DNA of 64,000 nt from Bacteroidales bacterium (GTDB lineage: Bacteria > Bacteroidota > Bacteroidia > Bacteroidales > UBA1715): NCBI GenBank assembly GCA_024409235.1, contig JAKSUA010000002.1, forward strand, positions 157,961 through 221,960, given 5' to 3'. The notes under the pieces were generated by a model, which was given only the letters and a program-made list of their open reading frames with translations, had not been told where the DNA came from and searched no databases. Position numbers and translations under genes: made by a program. Of the stretch, positions 27,709-35,305 are shown in pieces (position 1 is the first letter of the stretch; each line of letters starts with the position of its first letter).

Positions 27709-29061
27709 ATGAAAAAAAACATTGCAGTTACCATTTTGTTGATTTTCTGCATAGGAAACGCTTTTACTCAAACAAAGAATTACATCGTTCCTGAAAAGAT
27801 GAACTGGTGGTACAACTCACGCTTCGGAATGTTCATCCATTTAGGTTCATATTCATATTACGGACACGGGGAATGGTGCATGTACAACGAAAACTGGACA
27901 AAAGAAGACTATCAAAATAAAATCACAAAACGTTTTAATCCCGTGAATTTCAATGCGGAACAGATTGTTTCGTTAGCAAAACAAGCCGGAATGAAATATA
28001 TTATCATAACAGCAAAACATCACGAAGGTTTCTGCATGTGGGAAACAAACGTTAATGATTTTAAAGATTACACAGGAACAACAAATTTTGACTTATATCA
28101 CTTTCTTGGTTTCCAGCGTGATTTACTAATGGAACTCAAAAATGAATGCGACAAACAAGGATTATATTTCGGACTCTACTACTCTATTCTGGATTGGAAC
28201 CATCGTTCTCAATATAAACAAAACTATTGGTCGGAACTTTACTCATTAGAAGTCAAAGATTCATTTGTCGAAGCCGAAAAAGAACAGATAAAAGAACTTA
28301 TAGAACGCTATCACCCAAGCATACTTTGGTTTGACGGAGACTGGTGCGAAGTAAAAGACTCTGCAACAACATTTTATTGGTGGCAGAAACAAGATGCAAT
28401 CAATTTGCAAAGTTATATTTTATCAATAGATTCCACAATTATCATTAATGAAAGAATTAAAAGAAATTTAGGTTTAGGAGACTTCATCTGCTCCGAAGAA
28501 AAAATTCCATCAAAGCCTTTGGAACGCCAATGGGAAACCTGTCAAACAATGAATTCGAGCTGGGGATTCGACTCAACAAAAATCAACAATTACAGAAGTC
28601 CTGACACACTAATTCATGAAATAGAAGCTATTGCCAGCCTTGATGGAAATTATCTTCTAAACATAGCTCCTAAAGGCGACGGTTCCTTGTGCGAAAAGGA
28701 TGTCTCAAATCTATTATCTATCGGAGAATGGATGAATAAATACGGAGAATCAATCTACTGTACTACACGAAATCCTTTTTCAACAAAACCGTCATGGGGA
28801 TTTTACACAAAAAAAGAAGGCAAACTATATTGCCATATAACAGCCCCAAACTACTGGAACAATATTGGATACATCTGCGTTCCTGAAATGCAGAATAAAA
28901 TCAAGAAAGTTTACGAATTAAGCAAGCCTGAGAAGCTCTTAGCCTTCAAAACAAATGAAAAAGAACATCAAACCTATATATTATTAAAATCATTAGCAAA
29001 ACCAGACAAAACATCATCTGTGATTGTTATTGAAGTTGAAGGTACCCCTACTGAGAAATGA
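27709..29061 (+). CDS. Alpha-L-fucosidase, GH29, secreted
   Basis: A 450-residue glycoside hydrolase family 29 enzyme that releases L-fucose from glycans. A signal peptide (MKKNIAVTILLIFCIGNAFTQ) is followed by the family blocks WWYNSRFGMFIHLGSYS, IIITAKHHEGFCMW, and HPSILWFDGDWCEV, whose Asp is the GH29 nucleophile. The C-terminal part forms the beta-sandwich. Likely periplasmic. The stop overlaps the adenosyltransferase start by 4 bp (ATGA), so both are one transcript. No SusC/SusD pair is nearby, so it is not in a typical polysaccharide utilisation locus. Confidence 0.9.
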   Translation: MKKNIAVTILLIFCIGNAFTQTKNYIVPEKMNWWYNSRFGMFIHLGSYSYYGHGEWCMYNENWTKEDYQNKITKRFNPVNFNAEQIVSLAKQAGMKYIIITAKHHEGFCMWETNVNDFKDYTGTTNFDLYHFLGFQRDLLMELKNECDKQGLYFGLYYSILDWNHRSQYKQNYWSELYSLEVKDSFVEAEKEQIKELIERYHPSILWFDGDWCEVKDSATTFYWWQKQDAINLQSYILSIDSTIIINERIKRNLGLGDFICSEEKIPSKPLERQWETCQTMNSSWGFDSTKINNYRSPDTLIHEIEAIASLDGNYLLNIAPKGDGSLCEKDVSNLLSIGEWMNKYGESIYCTTRNPFSTKPSWGFYTKKEGKLYCHITAPNYWNNIGYICVPEMQNKIKKVYELSKPEKLLAFKTNEKEHQTYILLKSLAKPDKTSSVIVIEVEGTPTEK

Positions 29062-29603
29062 AAATATACACAAAAACCGGAGACAACGGAACCACAAGCC
29101 TTATTGGAGGAACGCGAGTATCAAAAAGTGACAAACGAATCGAAGCTTACGGAACAATAGATGAATTAAATTCGTACATTGGACTTATCAGAGACTTATA
29201 CAACAACAACGAGACAAGCGCTCAACTTCTTGATATTCAAAACAAATTATTCATTGTTGGTTCAACAATAGCAAACGAAAAACCTGAAACGATTAAATTA
29301 CCAACAATTGAAGAAAAAGACATCATTGACATCGAAAGATTCATAGATAACATTAACAAAGATTTACCGGAAATTAAAACATTTATCATTCCCGGCGGAC
29401 ATCATATCTCTTCTTTCTGCCAAATTGCAAGAACAAAGTGCAGAAAAGCAGAAAGAATACTTGCAGAACCAGATGCAAGCAATCTGCAAATTAGGTTATC
29501 AACAACCTATTTAAACCGCCTAAGCGACTACCTATTTGTGTTAGCGAGAAAAGTTCTTAAAGATTTCAACAAAAGCGAAATTCTATGGAATCCCACTTTG
29601 TAA
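29058..29603 (+). CDS. Cob(I)alamin adenosyltransferase, PduO type
   Basis: A 181-residue ATP:corrinoid adenosyltransferase that makes adenosylcobalamin from ATP and cob(I)alamin. Seen: KIYTKTGDNGTTSLIGG (ATP-binding N-terminal motif), RIEAYGTIDELNSYIG, and the late CRKAERIL and LNRLSDYLFVLAR, all typical of the PduO N-terminal domain. It overlaps the fucosidase stop, which suggests translational coupling, though the two functions are unrelated. Confidence 0.93.
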   Translation: MKIYTKTGDNGTTSLIGGTRVSKSDKRIEAYGTIDELNSYIGLIRDLYNNNETSAQLLDIQNKLFIVGSTIANEKPETIKLPTIEEKDIIDIERFIDNINKDLPEIKTFIIPGGHHISSFCQIARTKCRKAERILAEPDASNLQIRLSTTYLNRLSDYLFVLARKVLKDFNKSEILWNPTL

Positions 29604-29672
29604 ATTCTATAAAATTCTTTTTATTCGCAGAAAATTAAATAGAATAAATAACACTAAAATTTATATCAAACT

Positions 29673-29894
29673 ATGTATTGGACACTAGAATTAGCTTCTA
29701 AATTGGAAGATGCCCCATGGCCAGCAACCAAAGAAGAATTAATTGATTTTGCAATTCGTTCGGGAGCACCTCAAGAAGTAATTGAAAATCTTAACGAAAT
29801 AGAAGACGAAGGCGAAGTTTACGAAAGTATTGAAGAAATTTGGCCAGATTATCCAAGCAAAGAAGATTTTCTTTTCAACGAAGATGAATATTAA
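29673..29894 (+). CDS. DUF2795 domain protein
   Basis: A 73-residue acidic protein made almost entirely of one DUF2795 domain: WTLELASKLEDAPWPATKEELIDFA then RSGAPQEVIENLNEI. The C-terminal third is strongly acidic (DYPSKEDFLFNEDEY). Related small proteins are frequent in Bacteroidota and Cyanobacteria; the role is unknown. It sits 70 bp after the adenosyltransferase gene and before a bidirectional terminator. Confidence 0.85.
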   Translation: MYWTLELASKLEDAPWPATKEELIDFAIRSGAPQEVIENLNEIEDEGEVYESIEEIWPDYPSKEDFLFNEDEY

Positions 29895-29902
29895 TCATTA
29901 AT

Positions 29903-29934
29903 AAAAAAGGCAGCCAAAAAGGTTGCCTTTTTTA
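29903..29934. terminator. Bidirectional terminator between the DUF2795 gene and era
   Basis: AAAAAAGGCAGCC pairs with GGTTGCCTTTTTT around AAAAA (one G-U pair), with A and T tracts on both sides. Confidence 0.75.
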
Positions 29935-29954
29935 TTATTTACTTATCTGAGATT

Positions 29955-30854
29955 TTATTTTTCATCGTCTTTCAACAAGTAACCGAACTGTCGAAGGTCT
30001 TTGGTATTGTTACGCCAGTCTTTTTCAACCTTCACAAACAAATCGAGATAGATTCCCTTTCCTACAAATTCCTCTATATCCTTTCTTGCTTCCATTCCTA
30101 AGCGCTTAATTCCCTCGCCTTTCTTTCCTATAATGATACCTTTTTGAGAATCACGTGCAACGTTTATTACTGCTCGTATATGAACATTTTTAGGAGCTTC
30201 CTCATATTGTTCAACAACAACCTCACAAGAATATGGAATTTCCTTACTATACAATTTCAATATTTTTTCACGAATAATCTCCGAGACAAAAAAACGCATC
30301 GGTTTGTCTGTCAACGCATCCTGGTCATAATAGGGTTCGCCTTCTGGTAACAAAGCAATTATTCGCTTCATTATATAGTCAATATTGAACTTATTGAGAG
30401 CCGAGCAAGGAATTATTTCTGCTTTAGGAAGCTGCTCTTCCCAATATTGAACAAGACTGACAAGCTTTTCTTGGTCAATCAAATCAATTTTGTTAATCAC
30501 TAACAAAACAGGAACATGATCCATTTTCTTTACCTTTCCAAGAAAATCCGCATTTTTATCTGCAGTTTCCTGTACATCAGTTATATAAAGGATTTCGTCT
30601 GCATCCACAAGAGCAGATTCTGAAAATTTCAGCATAGATTCCTGCAATTTGTATGCAGGTTTCAAAACGCCAGGCGTATCTGAAAAAACAATCTGATGAT
30701 TATCACCATTTACAATACCCAAAATACGATGACGTGTTGTCTGCGATTTTGAAGTCACAATAGACAATCGTTCGCCGACAAGCTCATTCATCAATGTTGA
30801 CTTGCCAACATTTGGGTTTCCTACAATATTTACAAATCCTGATTTAAAAGCCAT
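29955..30854 (-). CDS. era: GTPase Era
   Basis: A 299-residue ribosome-assembly GTPase that binds 16S rRNA near its 3' end. Seen: G1 GNPNVGKSTLMN, G3 DTPG, G4 NKID, and the C-terminal KH domain with GKKGEGIKRLGMEARKDIEEF. The frame extends 19 codons upstream, but those bases belong to the end of rluB; the ATG at 30852-30854 overlaps the rluB stop by one base (TAATG). Era and rluB are thus one leftward operon for ribosome maturation. Confidence 0.96.
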   Translation of the reverse strand: MAFKSGFVNIVGNPNVGKSTLMNELVGERLSIVTSKSQTTRHRILGIVNGDNHQIVFSDTPGVLKPAYKLQESMLKFSESALVDADEILYITDVQETADKNADFLGKVKKMDHVPVLLVINKIDLIDQEKLVSLVQYWEEQLPKAEIIPCSALNKFNIDYIMKRIIALLPEGEPYYDQDALTDKPMRFFVSEIIREKILKLYSKEIPYSCEVVVEQYEEAPKNVHIRAVINVARDSQKGIIIGKKGEGIKRLGMEARKDIEEFVGKGIYLDLFVKVEKDWRNNTKDLRQFGYLLKDDEK

Positions 30855-32257
30855 TATGCGTATGCTCCACGTTTCAAAATTGCCACCTCTTTTTGAGTCA
30901 AATAACGCCAATGACCTCGAGGTAAATCTTTTTTAGTTAATCCTGCAAAATATACACGGTCAAGTTTTTCAACCTGATAACCATATTTTTCAAAAATACG
31001 ACGGACAACATGGTACAATCCAGAGTGAATTTGTATTCCAACCTGATTTCTTTCGCCATCGACATATTGAATATCATCTACATCTATATGTCCACCTTTT
31101 ATCTCTGTTCCGTCTTCAGTTACAACAGCATCTAAATCTACTCCATTGTCACGAATTGCTTCAAAATCTTCCGGAGACAAATTCTTGTTTAAGAACACAT
31201 GATAGATTTTCATTTTGTTATAACGAGGATGAGTTAGACGTTCAATTAAATCTCCATCGTTTGTAAGCAACATTACACCTGTTGTGTCACGGTCCAAACG
31301 GCCTACATTCTTCACCTCAACGTCTGTTTTCACATAATCAAAGATTGTACGTCTTCCCATATCATCCGATTTAGTTGATATACAATCTTTTGGCTTATTA
31401 AAAACCACATACACACGTCTTTGCGAAGTAAGCTTTTTACCATCCATAACCACCTCGTCGCCGGGGAAAACCTTAGTAGAAAAGTCTGTAATCTTTTTTC
31501 CATTCACCATAATTTTTCCTGCAGCGATCAAATCGTCTGCTGCCCTACGCGAACACACACCAGCCTGCGAAATGAATCTATTCAAGCGATATCCTTCTGC
31601 TTCCGTTGCAGGGCGTTTTATTTCAATTTCAGGTTCCTGAGGAACAGAATCCATTACCACCATTTCCTCATCATTCCATTCATCATCGAAATTACGGGAA
31701 ATAATACTTTTTTCTATTGAAGTGTAATCGGTTGGATTTTCGTAATTCTTAACAAATTTTCTAGGCTTTGAATCCTGAAAACGGCGAGGGCGAAAATCTT
31801 TTCTTTCACCATTTTCATTATCGAACTTACGATAGCCTCTTCTTTCTTCAGAATCGAAACGACGAGGTTGAAAATCACCATCAAAACTACGACGTGGTCT
31901 GTCATCGAAACGACGTGGTTTAAATTCTCTTCTTTCCTCTGAATCACTATTAAATCTTCTTGGTTTACGTTCATCTGAATTAAATCTGTCAAATCGTTTT
32001 TCATCATCAAAACGACGACGAGGTTTATCATCATTAAAACGGCGAGGTTTAAATTCTCTATTTTCTCCTTCGAAATTTCTTGGTTTTGAAAAACGAGGAC
32101 GTTCAAAATCATCACCTTCATCTCTTCTGAACGGCTTTCTTTCTCTATTAAAAGACCGTTCACGTGAATTCCAATCCCTACGGGTTCTATCGCTACCTCT
32201 TCCACCAAAAGGTTTACGTCCACCGCGTGACTCGAATTGTTTTTCGTTGTTTTCCAT
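30854..32257 (-). CDS. rluB: Pseudouridine synthase of the RsuA/RluB family with Arg-rich extension
   Basis: A 467-residue protein. The C-terminal half (about residues 225-467) is a 23S rRNA pseudouridine synthase: an S4 domain (YRLNRFISQAGVCSRRAADDLI), then GRLDRDTTGVMLLTNDGDL with the catalytic Asp, and a typical RluB tail. The first 190 or so residues are disordered and low-complexity, built of imperfect repeats around PRRFD/KPRRF with many Arg, Asp, Glu, Phe and Gly. Such RGG-like tails bind RNA in other proteins; here that is an inference. It starts the operon with era and has a TATCTTTG promoter at 32279-32286. Confidence 0.9.
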   Translation of the reverse strand: MENNEKQFESRGGRKPFGGRGSDRTRRDWNSRERSFNRERKPFRRDEGDDFERPRFSKPRNFEGENREFKPRRFNDDKPRRRFDDEKRFDRFNSDERKPRRFNSDSEERREFKPRRFDDRPRRSFDGDFQPRRFDSEERRGYRKFDNENGERKDFRPRRFQDSKPRKFVKNYENPTDYTSIEKSIISRNFDDEWNDEEMVVMDSVPQEPEIEIKRPATEAEGYRLNRFISQAGVCSRRAADDLIAAGKIMVNGKKITDFSTKVFPGDEVVMDGKKLTSQRRVYVVFNKPKDCISTKSDDMGRRTIFDYVKTDVEVKNVGRLDRDTTGVMLLTNDGDLIERLTHPRYNKMKIYHVFLNKNLSPEDFEAIRDNGVDLDAVVTEDGTEIKGGHIDVDDIQYVDGERNQVGIQIHSGLYHVVRRIFEKYGYQVEKLDRVYFAGLTKKDLPRGHWRYLTQKEVAILKRGAYA

Positions 32258-32278
32258 ACCGAATATTTTTTAAGTGTG

Positions 32279-32286
32279 CAAAGATA
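32279..32286 (-). promoter_or_regulatory. Promoter -7 element of rluB-era
   Basis: TATCTTTG on the minus strand, 21 bases before the rluB ATG, divergent from the der promoter. Confidence 0.6.
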
Positions 32287-32387
32287 TAAAAAAAGCATAA
32301 CGCACGTTATTTCAAGGAAAAATTACACTGCTCGCCATGAAAATTGACTTCGTTATTTTTAAAATCTCTTTTTTAGCTTAAAATTCT

Positions 32388-32395
32388 TATTTTTG
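32388..32395 (+). promoter_or_regulatory. Promoter -7 element of der
   Basis: TATTTTTG (TAnnTTTG), 16 bases before the der ATG at 32412. Confidence 0.6.
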
Positions 32396-32411
32396 CGAAA
32401 AATAAAGATCA

Positions 32412-33728
32412 ATGAGTGGAATAATCGCAATCGTAGGAAGACCAAATGTTGGGAAATCTACACTTTTCAACAGACTTGTAGAAGAAAAACAAGCTATTAT
32501 AGATGCAAAAAGTGGAGTAACACGTGACAGAAATTACGGGGAAGGCGTTTGGAACGGACGCGAATTCACTGTGATTGACACTGGTGGTGTTACAATAAAA
32601 TCTGATGATGCATTTGAAGATGCAATCTGCAAGCAGGTTGTTATGGCAATGAACGAAGCCGATGTCATTATTTTCATGGTTGACGTAAAAACCGGCATCA
32701 CCGATCTGGACTCAAATGTTGCAGACATGCTTCGTAGAGCAAACAAGCCTTTCTTTTTAGTTGTAAACAAAGTTGACGATGGGAAATATTTATATGACGC
32801 TACAGAATTCTATTCTTTAGGATTAGGCGACTATTTTACAATCTCATCTGCAAACGGAAGTGGTACCGGCGACTTACTTGACGCAGTTATTGCAAAACTT
32901 CCACCGGAAAAACCAAAAGACGACAGCAAAAATGTTGAGGAAATTCCACATGTTGCTGTTGTAGGTCGTCCAAACGTTGGAAAATCATCATTTATCAACG
33001 CTTTAATCGGCGAAGAACAACATATAGTAACTCCTGTTGCAGGAACAACACGTGACTCAATCGGAACAAGATTCAACAAATTCGGATACGATTATTATTT
33101 CATCGATACTGCCGGCCTTAGAAAAAAAGAAAAAGTAAACGAAGACCTAGAATTCTATTCAGTACTACGTTCTATCCGTTCTTTGGAATCTGCCGACGTG
33201 TGTGTATTAATGATTGACGCAAACGATGGAATTGAGTCACAGGACATGAATATTTTGCACCTCATCATTAAAAACAATAAAGGTGTTGTAATTTGTGTAA
33301 ACAAATGGGACTTAATAGAAAAAACAACAAACACAGCACGAGATTTCGAAGAAAACTTGCGTAAAAAAATAGCTCCATTCAGTGATGTTCCAATCATTTT
33401 CACATCGGTATTGGAGAAACAACGAATTCAAAAGATTCTAGAAAAGATTCATGAAGTTTACGAAAATAGAAAAAGACGTGTACAAACAGCCCGTTTGAAC
33501 GAAATCATGCTTGAAGCTATTGATAGATTTTCTCCACCTGCAATCAAAGGTAAAAACATAAAGATCAAATATGTTACTCAATTACCAACTCCATATCCAG
33601 CCTTTGCATTTTTTGCAAGCAATGCGAAATATGTAAAAGATTCGTACAAACGCTATCTTGAAAATCAGCTCCGCAAGAATTTCAATTTCAACGGAACAAC
33701 CGTAAGAATTTATGTGAGAGATAAATAA
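32412..33728 (+). CDS. der: GTPase Der (EngA)
   Basis: A 438-residue tandem-GTPase needed for 50S ribosome assembly. Two full G domains are seen: GRPNVGKSTLFN with DTGG and NKVD, then GRPNVGKSSFIN with DTAG and NKWD, followed by a KH-like C-terminal domain (KIKYVTQLPTPYPAFAFF). Length is standard. It has its own promoter and a strong terminator. Confidence 0.97.
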   Translation: MSGIIAIVGRPNVGKSTLFNRLVEEKQAIIDAKSGVTRDRNYGEGVWNGREFTVIDTGGVTIKSDDAFEDAICKQVVMAMNEADVIIFMVDVKTGITDLDSNVADMLRRANKPFFLVVNKVDDGKYLYDATEFYSLGLGDYFTISSANGSGTGDLLDAVIAKLPPEKPKDDSKNVEEIPHVAVVGRPNVGKSSFINALIGEEQHIVTPVAGTTRDSIGTRFNKFGYDYYFIDTAGLRKKEKVNEDLEFYSVLRSIRSLESADVCVLMIDANDGIESQDMNILHLIIKNNKGVVICVNKWDLIEKTTNTARDFEENLRKKIAPFSDVPIIFTSVLEKQRIQKILEKIHEVYENRKRRVQTARLNEIMLEAIDRFSPPAIKGKNIKIKYVTQLPTPYPAFAFFASNAKYVKDSYKRYLENQLRKNFNFNGTTVRIYVRDK

Positions 33729-33740
33729 AAACTCATTTAT

Positions 33741-33779
33741 AAAAAAACTCCCGGTAGAAAAATCTATCGGGAGTTTTTT
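33741..33779 (+). terminator. Terminator of der
   Basis: Long hairpin (33741-33758 with 33763-33779) with core ACTCCCGGTAGA/TCTATCGGGAGT and a T tract; it could also act leftwards for the lipoprotein operon. Confidence 0.8.
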
Positions 33780-33797
33780 ATTGACAACCAGCAGTAC

Positions 33798-34148
33798 TTA
33801 TCTGCACGTGTCGCAAAGAATAATTACTTCCTCTTGTGGAATCGGTGCAGACTGATACAAGTAAACAACCGAGTCGTGCTGATTTTCGCCCTCGCCAACT
33901 TTCACAATTACTTTGTCTTTAACCACGCTTGCTCCAACAAACGGAACACCTACGGTGAAACATGAATCATATTCGTCACCTAAAGTATTAACCCTTACCG
34001 AAACGCATATATCACCGGATGATGCGTTTATAGACTTTAGTACAATTTGTGAATCTTCGTCTGTAACCTGAGGCGTTTTCACCTCTTCTTTGTTGCAGGC
34101 AACTATCGCTGCCAATGCAAATGCTGAAATAGCAAATAGTTTTTTCAT
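33798..34148 (-). CDS. Small lipoprotein, last gene of the peptide operon
   Basis: A 116-residue exported lipoprotein of unknown family. The lipobox AAIVACNKE puts the acylated Cys at residue 18. The mature part is beta-rich, with four Cys residues (including a CDTC close to the end) that could form disulfides or bind metal. It follows the T9SS-sorted protein gene by 4 bases and is the third gene of an operon that begins at 35199. Confidence 0.7.
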   Translation of the reverse strand: MKKLFAISAFALAAIVACNKEEVKTPQVTDEDSQIVLKSINASSGDICVSVRVNTLGDEYDSCFTVGVPFVGASVVKDKVIVKVGEGENQHDSVVYLYQSAPIPQEEVIILCDTCR

Positions 34149-34152
34149 AGTT

Positions 34153-35073
34153 TTATTGTTTTATAAATATTTGACTTCCAATATTGTTCACAACCAACGT
34201 ATAAACACCTTTTGGCAACATTGAAACATTGATGCTTGCCATTTCTCCACATTCGGTTTGCAAAACCATTTTGCCTTGCATATCGAATATTTTGATTTCG
34301 TTGTTGTTTGTTGGCAAGGTTATAATTAAATAGTCTTTTACGGGGTTAGTGAAAGTGTATGAAGATTTTATTATATTTTGTTCAAGGCTTGTCTTATTCT
34401 TTTGATAGTATGTTTTAAAACAATCCGATTTTCCCAAAGGGTAGGACATTTTTTCATTCGTTTTTAGGCAACGTAATCCTTTTTCGTTAATACATAGTAA
34501 ACACTCAGCATCAGTGAAAAGATTTTCAATCAAATCATACTCGCTTCCTATATTTTCTATCCACGAACCACCATAGTAATATGTTTCTGGAGAAAATAAC
34601 TGATATTGTCTATAGTTATTCAACAAATCAATTTCTTGAACAATTGCAGGAATACTTTGATGATAACCTTCATCAGAATATCTGTCCTCTATAAATATCG
34701 TATTATTTACTTCAAACCTTTTTGAAAAATCATATAACAAAAATTCTGTATTGTTTTCTTCAGCAAAATAAATTTTATTCTCTTCATTACGGATTCCTCC
34801 AATATATTTATCGTTTTCGGAAAACAATGTGTCATTCAATAAATACAATTTATTATATTCTTTCTCTTGTATAATTGTATCACCTTTTATACCATATATT
34901 TTGTATATGTATTTTCCTGTTGGTTGAACGTCAAAATTTCCATCAACTTTATATTCATTATATGAATACAGCCAGATAGGACTGTCCTCTTTAGTAGGAA
35001 ATTTTGTAATTTGAGCACAACAAAAAGATGTAACATAAATCACGAAAAAAGATATGGAAAATAGAAACCTCAT
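34153..35073 (-). CDS. Secreted protein with T9SS type A sorting domain
   Basis: A 306-residue protein with a signal peptide (cleavage after CCA) and a C-terminal type IX secretion sorting domain of about 75 residues: TNPVKDYLIITLP, IKIFDMQGKMVLQTE, SMLPKGVYTLVV, then a basic end. The middle part (beta-rich, Tyr/Asn-rich) belongs to no family I recognise. Known: such tails direct export by the Por machinery and surface attachment. It is the middle gene of a three-gene operon, six bases after the 39-residue peptide gene. Confidence 0.8.
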   Translation of the reverse strand: MRFLFSISFFVIYVTSFCCAQITKFPTKEDSPIWLYSYNEYKVDGNFDVQPTGKYIYKIYGIKGDTIIQEKEYNKLYLLNDTLFSENDKYIGGIRNEENKIYFAEENNTEFLLYDFSKRFEVNNTIFIEDRYSDEGYHQSIPAIVQEIDLLNNYRQYQLFSPETYYYGGSWIENIGSEYDLIENLFTDAECLLCINEKGLRCLKTNEKMSYPLGKSDCFKTYYQKNKTSLEQNIIKSSYTFTNPVKDYLIITLPTNNNEIKIFDMQGKMVLQTECGEMASINVSMLPKGVYTLVVNNIGSQIFIKQ

Positions 35074-35079
35074 AACAGT

Positions 35080-35199
35080 TTATTTTTTTACTTTTACATA
35101 ATTAGGAAACACCACATCTCCATTACTTGTAACTTTTAATTGCGCCATTGCACCCATTGCCATCATACTTGAGGCAAAAAACAGTAATACTTTTTTCAT
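35080..35199 (-). CDS. 39-residue secreted peptide
   Basis: A short gene on the minus strand: ATG at 35197-35199, TAA at 35080-35082. The product has a signal peptide (MKKVLLFFASSMMAMGAMAQ) and a mature part of only 19 residues beginning LKVTSNGDVV and ending in Lys-rich YVKVKK. The start LKVTSNGDV resembles the N-terminal part of some large Bacteroidales surface proteins, so it could be a truncated remnant; but its position 6 bases before the T9SS gene and 28 bases after a conserved promoter block favours a real small gene. No homologue can be named. Confidence 0.6.
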   Translation of the reverse strand: MKKVLLFFASSMMAMGAMAQLKVTSNGDVVFPNYVKVKK

Positions 35200-35227
35200 A
35201 ACTACATTTTTATTTGTTAAACATTTA

Positions 35228-35281
35228 CAATTATATAGATAGGAAAAAATGAAAAGACTGCACGGAGTTGCAATATTTTTT
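35228..35281 (-). promoter_or_regulatory. Shared promoter block, copy 1 (before the peptide operon)
   Basis: A 54-bp block also found at 38806-38859. On the minus strand it reads: TTGCAAC, CGTGCAGTC, a T-rich spacer, ATCTATA, three bases, TTG. The 30-bp core (35252-35281) is identical in both copies, and ATCTATA and TTG keep exactly the same spacing. It ends 28 bases before the peptide ATG. No TAnnTTTG element is here, so a non-housekeeping sigma factor probably reads it. Confidence 0.65.
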
Positions 35282-35305
35282 CAAGACTCGTAAAACTTTG
35301 CAAAA

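Noticed and set aside
31714..32298. A 194-codon minus-strand open frame overlapping the start of rluB
   Set aside because: It is the other frame of the Arg-rich repeat; its product is a monotonous hydrophobic/acidic mirror of the repeat, and the rluB frame has the promoter, start and downstream domain.
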